This document shows positions 17,229 to 26,115 of a DNA stretch of 64,000 nt, piece after piece (position 1 is the stretch's first letter; the number at the start of each line of letters is the position of its first letter). The notes beneath the pieces are model-generated. The model had not been told where the DNA came from, ran no database searches, and saw nothing but the letters and a program-made list of their open reading frames with translations. The position numbers were made by a program, and so were the translations under genes. Source of the DNA: Maribacter algarum (ex Lu et al. 2025) (nom. illeg.) (lineage in GTDB: Bacteria > Bacteroidota > Bacteroidia > Flavobacteriales > Flavobacteriaceae); the NCBI GenBank assembly GCA_947495915.1, contig CANMAW010000002.1, forward strand, positions 620,001 to 684,000. The letters are read 5' to 3'.

Positions 17229-18883
17229 TATCTAATAGAAGATATTGGTTTTTGCTATTTATGATTATTCTGGTGTATATCGCCGGAATGTTTGTAAAGC
17301 TTTTTGAAAATGATTCCGCACAATTTGCCGTCATGGCAATGCGAATGGTTCAAGAAAATGATTTTTTAAACCTTTTTAAAGGTCCTGAAGAATATCTTGA
17401 TAAACCGCATATGCATTATTGGCTCGCCGCAATTTCTTTTAAAATTTTTGGAATTCATGCTTGGGCTTATCGTATACCAGGCATTTTAGCAACTTTACTG
17501 GGTGCTTACAGTTGCTTTGGTTTAGGATCACTTTTATACAATCGAAATACTGGTAAATTAGCTGCACTAGTTTTTATGACCGCACAAACAATAGTACTAG
17601 CAGCTATTGACGTGAGAACAGATGCCGTTTTAACTGGATTCACAATTTTTGCAATTTGGAAGCTGGCAAGCTATATTGAAACGAGGTCACTTAAAAACTT
17701 AATACTAGGTGCTTTCGGTGCTGGTATTGCGTTTTCTACCAAAGGACAAATTGCACTATTGGTAATGGGTTTTCCGCTATTATGTCATTTAGCATATACT
17801 AGAAAATGGCAACGTTTTTTGAGCTGGAAGGTGCTTGTAGCACTTTTGGTATTTGCAATTACCATTGTACCCATGTTGTACGCCTATTATCATCAATTTG
17901 ATTTGCACCCCGAGAAGGTTATAAGGGGGCAGAGTAACCGTTCTGGAATATTTTTTATTTTTTGGGAACAGAGTTTTGAAAGGATGAGCGGCTCAGGAAT
18001 AGGAAAGAACAGTAGTGATTATCTTTTCTTTTTTCATACTTTTTTGTGGGTCTTTTTACCATGGACAATTATTGGAATACTTGCTTACGCGGATAGATTA
18101 AAGACATTTGTTAAACTAAAATTTAAGTATGTAGAGGGCAAAGAGTTTTTAACCTTAGGAGGAATAACTTTGATTTTTATTGTCATCAGTTTTGCACAAT
18201 TTAAGCTACCACACTATTTAAACATTACCATACCCCTGTTTGCCGTTTTAACAGCATCTTACCTCAATCAACTATATCAAACAAAAGAAGAGAAAACATT
18301 AAAGATTTTATTAATAGTTCAATACTTCATTCTCAGTTTAGTCTTTATTGTCTCTGTTTTAATTTGCTTTTTGGTATTTAAATTTGATCAGCTACATGCT
18401 TCCATTTTATTGTTGATTGCTTTCGGAATAATTATTTACTACAGTTTAAAAAGAGAAGCCTACTATCTACGGCTGATAACATTATCAGTATACAGTTCAT
18501 TATTATTAAACGCTGTTTTGAATGGTCAATTTTACCCGAAACTATTAGAATACCAGGCGGGTTCAACAATGTCAGAAACTATTGCTTCAAAAGAAATTGA
18601 TGTTGATAATATTTATAAAATATCAACACATCATACTTGGGCGTTAGATTTTTACAATAAGAAGCCAGTGAAGATTATTGAACCAAAAGACTTAGTGAGT
18701 AAGAAAGATATTTGGGTATATGTGAATGATGATCAATTGAAGGAACTTCAAGAATTTGGGCTTGACTGGGATCGCCAATTTACCGAGACACAATTTCGAA
18801 TAACGCGTTTACAAGGAAAATTTTTAGATCCTGCAACGCGAAAAAAAGTGCTGAATAAAATGCATTTAATTCACTTGTATTAA
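17225..18883 (+). CDS. Glycosyltransferase family 39 (ArnT/PMT-like) membrane protein
   Basis: The 552-residue polytopic protein has an N-terminal membrane segment followed by FENDSAQFAVMAMRM (28-42), the acidic first periplasmic loop of GT39 enzymes, and DKPHMHYWLAA, the typical K-P-x3-YW motif. Ten or more membrane segments follow, and the C-terminal about 110 residues are soluble. GT39 proteins transfer sugars from polyprenyl-phosphate donors to lipid A or proteins in the periplasm. The coupled PAP2 gene and the facing GT2 and flippase-like genes support a lipid-linked pathway. The acceptor is unknown. Its end overlaps the convergent gene by four bases. Confidence 0.9.
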   Translation: MISNRRYWFLLFMIILVYIAGMFVKLFENDSAQFAVMAMRMVQENDFLNLFKGPEEYLDKPHMHYWLAAISFKIFGIHAWAYRIPGILATLLGAYSCFGLGSLLYNRNTGKLAALVFMTAQTIVLAAIDVRTDAVLTGFTIFAIWKLASYIETRSLKNLILGAFGAGIAFSTKGQIALLVMGFPLLCHLAYTRKWQRFLSWKVLVALLVFAITIVPMLYAYYHQFDLHPEKVIRGQSNRSGIFFIFWEQSFERMSGSGIGKNSSDYLFFFHTFLWVFLPWTIIGILAYADRLKTFVKLKFKYVEGKEFLTLGGITLIFIVISFAQFKLPHYLNITIPLFAVLTASYLNQLYQTKEEKTLKILLIVQYFILSLVFIVSVLICFLVFKFDQLHASILLLIAFGIIIYYSLKREAYYLRLITLSVYSSLLLNAVLNGQFYPKLLEYQAGSTMSETIASKEIDVDNIYKISTHHTWALDFYNKKPVKIIEPKDLVSKKDIWVYVNDDQLKELQEFGLDWDRQFTETQFRITRLQGKFLDPATRKKVLNKMHLIHLY

Positions 18884-19758
18884 GATTCTAGTCTTACTTT
18901 CAAATCTACTTTTTTGAAATGGTAAACAATTCCGAATACCGAAACCAGAGCGGTTATTAAAAAGAAAAGCATACTAATTCCAATTGAAATATTCTCGTCT
19001 AAGCTGAGTAGCGAAGCTCCATAAAAAAAGGTGAGTTCTCTACTACCAATTCCACCAATGGTAAGAGGAATGACCGATACTATTGATGATACTAGAAATA
19101 CAAATAAGTATGATGCTATATCCTCATGAATAGACAAAGCCTTCATGATACAAAAAACACAAATAAGTTGTGCAAGTTGAACTAGAGCAGAAAGGCCAAA
19201 TGATTTCCAAAAAATTGCTAAAACGTAATTAAAGAATTTTTTGTTTAAATACCAGAATGTCACCACACTCAATGGCGTTAAAATTATTGCTATTATTTGG
19301 TAAGAGCTAGTTGTAGCATTTGAAATAAATAAAAAGATAATACAGGCGTACAAAAACAACAAAAGCAATCCGCTAAGTCGATCTAAAACCAAAACAGCAA
19401 CCACTTTCTTTGTGTTTATTTTAAATTTCTTTTTGATGAGGTAGCCCTTGTAAGCATCGCCGCCAATACCGCCAGGTAAGAAAAGATTATAAAACATACC
19501 CAAAACATACAACTTTAAATTACTTCGTTGTGATAGTAGTATGTCGAGTTTATGAAAATAGAGATTTAGTCGAAAAGCAGCTGTAATTTTAGAAAAAACA
19601 AACAATAATATTGCCAAAACTAAAAACCAAGGGTTTGCCTTTTTTATCGTTTCATAAACTTCAGCAAAGTTTAGTTTGGTAAAAATGAAATAAAGCAGCG
19701 CAGCACTGACTACAATCTTAAGAAGTACAATGCTTTTTTTACGCAGATTTTCCACCAA
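18880..19758 (-). CDS. Lysylphosphatidylglycerol synthase TM-region / flippase-like (UPF0104) protein
   Basis: This 292-residue integral membrane protein has about eight hydrophobic segments. The conserved GGIGGDAYKGYLI (about 95-107), the DRLSGL motif and the later PLTIGGIGSRELTFF are hallmarks of the LPG_synthase_TM/UPF0104 family. Some members belong to MprF; stand-alone ones next to DPM-like GT2 genes are suspected lipid-linked sugar flippases. It overlaps the upstream GT2 gene by 20 bases, strongly suggesting a common transcript and related function. The biochemical role is inferred from context. Confidence 0.88.
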   Translation of the reverse strand: MVENLRKKSIVLLKIVVSAALLYFIFTKLNFAEVYETIKKANPWFLVLAILLFVFSKITAAFRLNLYFHKLDILLSQRSNLKLYVLGMFYNLFLPGGIGGDAYKGYLIKKKFKINTKKVVAVLVLDRLSGLLLLFLYACIIFLFISNATTSSYQIIAIILTPLSVVTFWYLNKKFFNYVLAIFWKSFGLSALVQLAQLICVFCIMKALSIHEDIASYLFVFLVSSIVSVIPLTIGGIGSRELTFFYGASLLSLDENISIGISMLFFLITALVSVFGIVYHFKKVDLKVRLES

Positions 19759-20698
19759 CCGTTATTTTTTTAATCCGATAGGGGCGTTTTTGCTGTGATT
19801 CATAATACGTTCTAATAAGCAATTCCATTACAATACCTATGGTGAATAACTGAATACCTGCCAATATGAACATCATGCCAAATACAAGCAAAGGCCTGTT
19901 TCCGATATCCTCGCCAAATCCATATTTAACTACTAATAAATAAAGATTGATGAAGCCTCCTAAAATAATAAGTAAGACACCGAAAATTCCGAATAAATGA
20001 ATGGGGCGTTGAAAGTACTTTCGTATGAAGAGTAAGAGCATCATATCGGCTACCACTTTAAATACACGTTCTAATCCGTATTTTGAAACTCCAGCATGGC
20101 GAGCATGATGCTTTACCGGAACCTGTTTTATTTGTGCGCCTTCTAAATGGGCAAGAAGGGTGATAAACCGATGCATTTCTCCATAAAGATTAAGACCCTT
20201 AGCGATTTCTTTGGTGAAAACTTTTAATGCGCAACCATTATCTTTAATATCTAATTTGGTAACTCTTCGAACAAGAAAATTTGCAATTTTTGATGGAATC
20301 TTTTTTACCAATGAATCTTTGCGTTTTTGGCGAATACCTGTAACGACATCATACTCTTCTTGAACAGCATAACCCAACATTTCAGGAATATCACTAGGGT
20401 CATTTTGTAAATCACCATCCATTGTTATGATATATTCTCCCTGTGCATGGTCAATACCTGCCGCAAGAGCTAAACTTTGCCCATAGTTTTTCTTTAGTTC
20501 AATTAAATGCACCCTTTCATCATTCATTGCTTTAACTACTTTTCTAGTGTCATCTGTTGAAAAGTCATCTACATAAATGATTTCATAATTATACCCAGCT
20601 AAGCTTTCATGAATTTTTTTAGTTAAAAGCTGTGCATTGTCTTGTTCATTGTAAAAAGGAACAACAACCGAAAGTAAAGAATCAGTAATAATTTGCAT
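19739..20698 (-). CDS. Polyprenyl-phosphate glycosyltransferase, GT2 (DPM1/GtrB/ArnC-like)
   Basis: The 319-residue protein has a GT-A domain with SVVVPFYNEQDN, YVDDFSTDDT and TMDGDLQNDP (the metal and nucleotide site), followed by two C-terminal membrane helices (about 230-255 and 267-292). This is the architecture of enzymes that make polyprenyl-phosphate-linked mannose, glucose or related sugars at the cytoplasmic face. The overlapping flippase-like gene downstream and the GT39 gene beyond form a plausible synthesis, flipping and transfer set. Sugar identity is not shown. Confidence 0.92.
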   Translation of the reverse strand: MQIITDSLLSVVVPFYNEQDNAQLLTKKIHESLAGYNYEIIYVDDFSTDDTRKVVKAMNDERVHLIELKKNYGQSLALAAGIDHAQGEYIITMDGDLQNDPSDIPEMLGYAVQEEYDVVTGIRQKRKDSLVKKIPSKIANFLVRRVTKLDIKDNGCALKVFTKEIAKGLNLYGEMHRFITLLAHLEGAQIKQVPVKHHARHAGVSKYGLERVFKVVADMMLLLFIRKYFQRPIHLFGIFGVLLIILGGFINLYLLVVKYGFGEDIGNRPLLVFGMMFILAGIQLFTIGIVMELLIRTYYESQQKRPYRIKKITVGGKSA

Positions 20699-20733
20699 GT
20701 ATAAAATTTCTTGCTAGCGCAAATTTAGGGTAT

Positions 20734-21771
20734 TTATTTCTGATGTAATTGTAATAAAAGTTCAGCAGCTCTGAAAGGTGAGATTTTGTTTTCAATAACC
20801 TCTTTTTCTAGTGTTTTTAATTGTGCTGCGACTTCTTTGTTTTGATAGAACTGTTGTTTAATCTTTTCATCTAAAGTTTGTAGTAGCCAATTTTTATTTT
20901 GTTGTTGGCGTTTAATATAGAAGTGGTTTGATTTTTTGTTAGCTGCAATATATTCAGTAATTAGCTGCCATATTTCTTTTAAACCTCTTTTTTCAATAGA
21001 AGAACAACTTAAAACCTTGGGCGACCACCCATTCTCTTTTGGTGGATATAGATGTAAGGCACGAGAAAACTCAACTGCGGCTGATCGTGCTAAATTTGCG
21101 GTATCACCGTCTGCTTTATTTATTATTATGGCATCAGCCATTTCTACAATACCTCTCTTAATTCCTTGTAACTCGTCTCCAGCACCAGGTAATTTTAATA
21201 ATAGGAAAAAATCGACCATACTATGTACGGCAGTTTCAGATTGACCAACACCTACGGTTTCAATGAGAATAGTTGAATAGCCAGCTGCTTCACAAAGAAT
21301 AATCGTTTCCCTAGTTTTTCTGGTAACTCCACCCAATGAAAAACCCGAAGGAGAAGGCCGAATAAATGCATGCTGGTCTTTAACTAATTCTTGCATTCTT
21401 GTTTTGTCACCTAGTATACTACCTTTGGTTTGTGAGCTTGAAGGGTCAACGGCTAGCACTGCAACTTTTTCACCAATAGCAGTCAATTTTTTTCCGAAGG
21501 CTTCAATAAAAGTACTTTTACCAACTCCTGGTACGCCAGTGATACCAATTCTGATACTATTTGTTTTCGTAGCAAGGCACTTTTCTATGATGTCCTTTGC
21601 TAATTGTTGATCTTCTTTTTTTGTGCTTTCTACAAGGGTGATTGCTCGAGCCAAAGAAGATTTATCAGCATTCAATATGCCTTGAAATAATTCTTCCGAA
21701 GAGAGAATCATTTTTCGATTATTTTGAAATTTTTGAATTGCTATTGAAGATTGTTTTTTGTTGGTCACCAA
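20734..21771 (-). CDS. meaB: Methylmalonyl-CoA mutase-associated GTPase MeaB
   Basis: MeaB is a G3E GTPase that protects and reloads adenosylcobalamin-dependent methylmalonyl-CoA mutase. The 345-residue protein has Walker A GVPGVGKST (79-87), AVDPSSSQTKGSILGDKTRM, the ETVGVGQSE switch region and the NKADG base-recognition motif. The first about 20 residues before MILSSEELFQ are poorly conserved, so the start could be at residue 21. No mutase gene is present here, but a cobalamin adenosyltransferase lies at about 50 kb. GalM and DUF2911 genes lie upstream on the same strand. Confidence 0.95.
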   Translation of the reverse strand: MVTNKKQSSIAIQKFQNNRKMILSSEELFQGILNADKSSLARAITLVESTKKEDQQLAKDIIEKCLATKTNSIRIGITGVPGVGKSTFIEAFGKKLTAIGEKVAVLAVDPSSSQTKGSILGDKTRMQELVKDQHAFIRPSPSGFSLGGVTRKTRETIILCEAAGYSTILIETVGVGQSETAVHSMVDFFLLLKLPGAGDELQGIKRGIVEMADAIIINKADGDTANLARSAAVEFSRALHLYPPKENGWSPKVLSCSSIEKRGLKEIWQLITEYIAANKKSNHFYIKRQQQNKNWLLQTLDEKIKQQFYQNKEVAAQLKTLEKEVIENKISPFRAAELLLQLHQK

Positions 21772-21773
21772 AA

Positions 21774-22343
21774 CTATTTATTAATTGGAACAAGAACCTC
21801 AAGTTGATCCCAAGCTAAAGAAAGATTCAATGATTCTTGATTTTTAAATGAAATTTCAAAAGATTCTTGAACAGATGTTATTGGTCGTGAAGGCACTTCT
21901 ACAGTTAATACATCTGCTTTGGGGTTTCTTGTTGTTTCTGCTCCACCACTTAAAAGCGTTACTCCCCAATCCGGAATTTCCTTATTGAAAATAATTGTCC
22001 AGTTATCCGGCCCGGGTACGGTCCATAATGAATAAGATCCTGCTGGTAATTTTTTATCGATGATGCTAATATCAGATTTGGTAGTTAATGTAGTTGGTTC
22101 ATTGGCACCCGTTCTCCAAACAGCATTATAAGGCACTAAGTTTCCAAAAATGACTCTGCCTTTCTTCTTAGGGCTCGAATATGATACCGATAAATCATAG
22201 CCATTTTGGGTGTAGGTTTCTGTTTTCTGCGGACTAATTTTTTTAGTTTCTTCTTTCATATAAGGCCAAGCAATAAACTTAAATGCTAAAAACAATACTG
22301 CAATAACTATGGCAAAACCTAAAAACCATTTTTTAATCCGCAT
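21774..22343 (-). CDS. DUF2911 family protein, membrane-anchored
   Basis: This 189-residue protein starts at ATG 22343 (MRIKKWFLGF). The frame is open 13 codons further, but the shorter form puts the membrane anchor (about 6-24) at the N-terminus. The soluble part contains the DUF2911 features GRVIFGNLVPYNAVWRTGAN and SLWTVPG near the middle. The domain is common in Bacteroidota and is exported; its function is unknown. The gene ends two bases before the meaB start, so translation may be linked although the roles appear unrelated. Confidence 0.88.
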   Translation of the reverse strand: MRIKKWFLGFAIVIAVLFLAFKFIAWPYMKEETKKISPQKTETYTQNGYDLSVSYSSPKKKGRVIFGNLVPYNAVWRTGANEPTTLTTKSDISIIDKKLPAGSYSLWTVPGPDNWTIIFNKEIPDWGVTLLSGGAETTRNPKADVLTVEVPSRPITSVQESFEISFKNQESLNLSLAWDQLEVLVPINK

Positions 22344-22417
22344 AATCTTTGATTTAATATTATCTAAAGTTAAGAAATACAAGCTAAGCTTAGCAGATTT
22401 AATGAGTTAAACTAAAA

Positions 22418-23323
22418 TCAAATAAGGTCAAATACGAATTTTGACTCATTCTTATAAAACTCACCAGGTTTTAAGATACTATTTGGAAAATGTTTGTGAT
22501 TTGGAGCATCAGGAAAATTTTGGGTTTCAAAACAAATTGCAGGAAATGTATTGGGAGTATAGACTACTAAGCCTTTTTGATTAGTGCTAACTTCCAATGC
22601 AATACCGGTTTTGGCTGACGATACTTTTGCAATGGTTTCATTGTCAGAATCAATAACAAATGGAGTGTCAATTCTGGTATTACCAATCCGTTTTTGTTGT
22701 AAAAAATCATAAGGGGTATTCTCAACAGAAATAATTTTACCAGTCGGAAGTTTACTAGCATACATTTCTACCATTTTAGAGCAGTTTAATTTTAATTGAT
22801 AATCGTTTACTAAACTGTCATCATCTAATCTGAAATAAGAATGGTTGGTTAGATTTACTACCGTAGTAAGATCAGTTGATGCTTGATGGGTTATGATAAG
22901 CGCATTGTTAACCAAAGTATAGGTTACAGAAACTTTTAAATTACCGGGGTACCCTTCTTCCAAATGTTTGCTCAAATAGCTTAGAGTTACAAAGGGTTGC
23001 CTACCGCGATGAATTTCTTCAACTACCCAATATTTTTTACCAAAACCCACTTTACCACCATGCAGGTGTACACCTTTTTGCTGATATAAATCATATCGCT
23101 CTCGATCGATTTCAAAACCACCGTTTGATATTCGACCTGCATACCTGCCAATACATGCTCCTAGATATTTATCGTCATTTAAATATTTATTCGGAAAATC
23201 AAAACCCACCACCACATTTCGAGAATTTCCATCTTTATCTTTTACTAATATCTTTTGAATTGTGGCTCCATAATTGAGAACCATAAGTGTAATAAACGGT
23301 GTGCTAATGGTAATTTGTTTCAT
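22418..23323 (-). CDS. galM: Aldose 1-epimerase (mutarotase)
   Basis: GalM interconverts the alpha and beta anomers of hexoses, feeding the Leloir pathway. The 301-residue beta-sandwich protein has RYAGRISNG (substrate Arg), LHGGKVGFGKKYW (first catalytic-site His), NLTNHSYFRL (catalytic acid His) and FETQNFPDAPNH (general-base Glu near residue 270). The absence of a signal peptide suggests a cytoplasmic location. The gap to DUF2911 is 74 bases on the same strand. Confidence 0.93.
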   Translation of the reverse strand: MKQITISTPFITLMVLNYGATIQKILVKDKDGNSRNVVVGFDFPNKYLNDDKYLGACIGRYAGRISNGGFEIDRERYDLYQQKGVHLHGGKVGFGKKYWVVEEIHRGRQPFVTLSYLSKHLEEGYPGNLKVSVTYTLVNNALIITHQASTDLTTVVNLTNHSYFRLDDDSLVNDYQLKLNCSKMVEMYASKLPTGKIISVENTPYDFLQQKRIGNTRIDTPFVIDSDNETIAKVSSAKTGIALEVSTNQKGLVVYTPNTFPAICFETQNFPDAPNHKHFPNSILKPGEFYKNESKFVFDLI

Positions 23324-23519
23324 TTAATAAATAATACGGTGTTTGCTGAGTATTTCCCTTTCATGTACGTAAATTTAAAGGGTAGCGACGTTTGTGAAGT
23401 ACTAATTATTCTAACTTTTTGATAAAATTACAAGTTTTTTGCAACATCGATATGTTAGTATCGTCTTTAGTGTAAGTTTTTCATCAAATTTTTATCAAAC
23501 CAACATCGAAACGGGCCAA

Positions 23520-24062
23520 ATGTTTCAAATTGAAATTGTAGAACAGTGTAAAGCTAATAATCGAAAAGCACAATTGAAGCTTTATAATCAATATTGTGAT
23601 GGTATGTTTTGTGTAGCTATGCGGTTTTTAAAAAATGCAGATGATGCAGAAGATGTAATTCAAGAATCATTTATCAAGGCCTTTCAAAAAATAGATCAAT
23701 TTAAAGGAGAGGTTTCATTTGGGGCTTGGCTTAAAAGGATTGTCGTAAATAAAAGTATTGATTTTTTAAAATCAAAACACCAAAGAACGGTCGAATTAGA
23801 TGAAAGTTATATGACAATTGCAGCAGATGATGATTGGTCGGTTCCTACAGCTATTAGTCTTGATGAAGTACGTGGAGCAATAAGTGATTTACCGGAAAAA
23901 TATAAATATGTAGTAATGATGTTTTTATTGGAAGGCTTTGATCATAATGAAATTTCAGAGGTATTGAAAATTTCAGCAACCAATTGTAGAACTAGGTTAT
24001 TAAGAGGTAAAGGGCTTTTGAAACAATTTTTAAAGGAAAAAGGATATGCAGCAAGATCTTAG
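23520..24062 (+). CDS. ECF-type sigma-70 family RNA polymerase sigma factor
   Basis: The protein is 180 residues from ATG 23520 (MFQIEIVEQCK). The frame is open 81 bases further upstream, but that extension does not fit ECF sigma factors. Region 2 contains NADDAEDVIQESFIKAFQ (-10 recognition and core binding), and region 4 contains LPEKYKYVVMMFLLEGFDHNEI with the HTH that binds -35. The next gene begins 17 bases before this stop and encodes a single-span membrane protein, the classic arrangement for a cognate anti-sigma factor. Autoregulation is likely but not visible. Confidence 0.95.
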   Translation: MFQIEIVEQCKANNRKAQLKLYNQYCDGMFCVAMRFLKNADDAEDVIQESFIKAFQKIDQFKGEVSFGAWLKRIVVNKSIDFLKSKHQRTVELDESYMTIAADDDWSVPTAISLDEVRGAISDLPEKYKYVVMMFLLEGFDHNEISEVLKISATNCRTRLLRGKGLLKQFLKEKGYAARS

Positions 24063-24639
24063 AGATTTATTTGAAAAAGAACGAGAAAGACAGAAACAAA
24101 ATATAAAACCTAAAGAAGGTCATCAATCACGTTTTCTAGAACGGTTAGATGAAGTTTTGCCGCAGAAAAAAAAGCAAACGTTTTTCAGTTATAAAATTGC
24201 GGCCGCTGTTTTGATACTGATTTCCGCCGCCTATTTTGGCTTACAATATTTTAATGAACGTACCGATACACCTACTACTATCGTTGAGAGAAACAATACA
24301 ATTGATAAGCCTGTTGAATTCACTTTAGGAGATTTATCACCTGATTTTAAAAAAATTGAAAACTACTATGTTGCCAACATTAATCTTGAACTTTCAAAAC
24401 TTGAAGTTTCTGGTGATAATGAGGGGTTAGTTCAAAGTTATATGCAACAGTTGGCCGATTTAAATGTTGAATACAAAAACTTAAATAAAGAATTAAATGA
24501 AATGGGGCCTAATGATCAAACCATTTCTGCATTAATTCAAAATCTGCAATTAAGGTTGCAGCTATTACAGAAATTAAAAAAGAAGTTAAACGAATTAAAT
24601 ACATCAAAAAATGAACAAGTTGAGACAGCTATTATCTAA
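24046..24639 (+). CDS. Single-span membrane protein, probable anti-sigma partner
   Basis: The 197-residue protein has a charged cytoplasmic N-terminus (about 1-48), one membrane helix (about 49-66) and a periplasmic part ending in a coiled coil (about 135-185, rich in L, K, E and Q). No zinc (HxxxCxxC) anti-sigma motif is present, so the anti-sigma role is inferred from its 17-base overlap with the sigma gene and its topology. It overlaps the DUF4097-like gene by 29 bases. The three genes are therefore one tightly coupled unit. Confidence 0.75.
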   Translation: MQQDLRDLFEKERERQKQNIKPKEGHQSRFLERLDEVLPQKKKQTFFSYKIAAAVLILISAAYFGLQYFNERTDTPTTIVERNNTIDKPVEFTLGDLSPDFKKIENYYVANINLELSKLEVSGDNEGLVQSYMQQLADLNVEYKNLNKELNEMGPNDQTISALIQNLQLRLQLLQKLKKKLNELNTSKNEQVETAII

Positions 24640-26086
24640 AACTTTTGTCATACTCTTATGTCTAATCAGCATAGGAGTTTATGGTCAAAAACAACAAAAG
24701 ACCTACAAGGAAGTATATAATGTATCTAACAATTCTATATTAGATTTAAATACAAGTCATGCTGATATTGAATTTGAAACTTGGTCAAAAGATGAAGTAG
24801 TCATTGAAGCAAATATTGAAATAGAAGATGCAACTGCTGAAGAGGCAGCACAGTATTTTGAAAATTCAGGATTTGACATTAACGGAAATAGTAGTAAAGT
24901 GACGATTCGTACTAAAGCCAAAAATTCATGGTCGCACGCTAGTTTTTTAAATGATACGCAAAATTTTAAAATTGAAATTCCAGATTTTCCTGATATGGAT
25001 AGATTTGAATTTGCATTTGATGTAAAGGAATTAGTAGATATGCCACCATTACCCATAAACCCGATGTCTGAATTCGATCATGAAGCCTTTGAAAAAGATG
25101 GTGAAAAGTACTTGAAGCAGTGGCAAAAAGAATTTTCAAAAGGATATAATAAAGAGCATTTAAAAAGACTAGAAGAATGGGCAGAGAAGATGGAAAAAAG
25201 ACAAGAAGCACTTGAACAAAAACGAAGTGCTCTCATGGAGAAACGTGAAAAAGCTCATGAAAAGAGGGCAGAAGCACATGCGGAGCGACGAGAAAAGATA
25301 GCCGAACAGAGATTAAAATCAATGGAGGCTAGGCAGAAACGAAATGCCTTAATTAGTGAACGAAATAAGCATCTGAGAATGTCTGATGACTCCACCCGCA
25401 TTACGATAATGTTTGAGGATAGTGTAAATAGATTTAACCGCGCCAGTATTTTTTATTCTTCAGAAAGAGAAAATAAGAATTTCAAGGTTAAGAAAACTAT
25501 TAAAATAAAGATGCCCAAGAGTATGAAAATAAAAATGGATGTCAGACATGGGGAAGTGAAGCTTGCGGAAAATACTGAAAACATTGATGCTGTTTTATCA
25601 CATTCAAGATTATGGGCAACCACTATTGATGGTGATAAAACCAATATAAATGCTTCATATTCACCAATAAATGTTCAATATTGGAATTATGGCCAATTAA
25701 AGGCTAGGTATTCAGAGAATGTTGCCCTAAAGGAAGTATTAAACTTGAAGCTGGTAGCATCATCATCTAATGTTACCATTGATAATTTAAAAAGCACAGC
25801 TTTTATCAAGAATGATTTTGGTCCTTTGCAAATTAACCGAATTGACGAAAACTTCGAACTTTTAGATGTTTCTCTTCAAAATGCAGAGTTGGTATGTAAG
25901 ACTCCTGAAGTTGCTTTTACCATTTACATGAACGAAAGTTATTCAGAATTTAGTTGCCCAGATAATATCGCTATTAGTGAAATCAAAAACGGGGGTTCAA
26001 CCGTTCATAAGGGCTATTATCAATCTAATGCAGCAAATAAATCTATTGTATTAAACTCAAAATATAGCGAAGTAACTCTAGAATAG
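24611..26086 (+). CDS. Secreted DUF4097-like beta-strand protein with a long charged helix
   Basis: The 491-residue protein has a signal peptide (about 1-25, ending VYGQ), then a short beta-rich region (30-150). A highly charged helical insert follows (about 158-255, dominated by E, K, R, A and Q with KREKAHEKRAEAHAERREK), then beta repeats (about 265-490) typical of the DUF4097 putative-adhesin fold. Such proteins are often encoded with ECF sigma/anti-sigma pairs in Bacteroidota and are thought to sit at the envelope. The helical insert could span distance or mediate assembly. Function unknown. Confidence 0.82.
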   Translation: MNKLRQLLSKTFVILLCLISIGVYGQKQQKTYKEVYNVSNNSILDLNTSHADIEFETWSKDEVVIEANIEIEDATAEEAAQYFENSGFDINGNSSKVTIRTKAKNSWSHASFLNDTQNFKIEIPDFPDMDRFEFAFDVKELVDMPPLPINPMSEFDHEAFEKDGEKYLKQWQKEFSKGYNKEHLKRLEEWAEKMEKRQEALEQKRSALMEKREKAHEKRAEAHAERREKIAEQRLKSMEARQKRNALISERNKHLRMSDDSTRITIMFEDSVNRFNRASIFYSSERENKNFKVKKTIKIKMPKSMKIKMDVRHGEVKLAENTENIDAVLSHSRLWATTIDGDKTNINASYSPINVQYWNYGQLKARYSENVALKEVLNLKLVASSSNVTIDNLKSTAFIKNDFGPLQINRIDENFELLDVSLQNAELVCKTPEVAFTIYMNESYSEFSCPDNIAISEIKNGGSTVHKGYYQSNAANKSIVLNSKYSEVTLE

Positions 26087-26115
26087 GGTATGATTAATTA
26101 ACCTACAATAGAGTT

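Noticed and set aside
23439-23519. 27-residue N-terminal extension of the ECF sigma factor
   Set aside because: It does not fit sigma region 2, and the ATG at 23520 gives the standard length.
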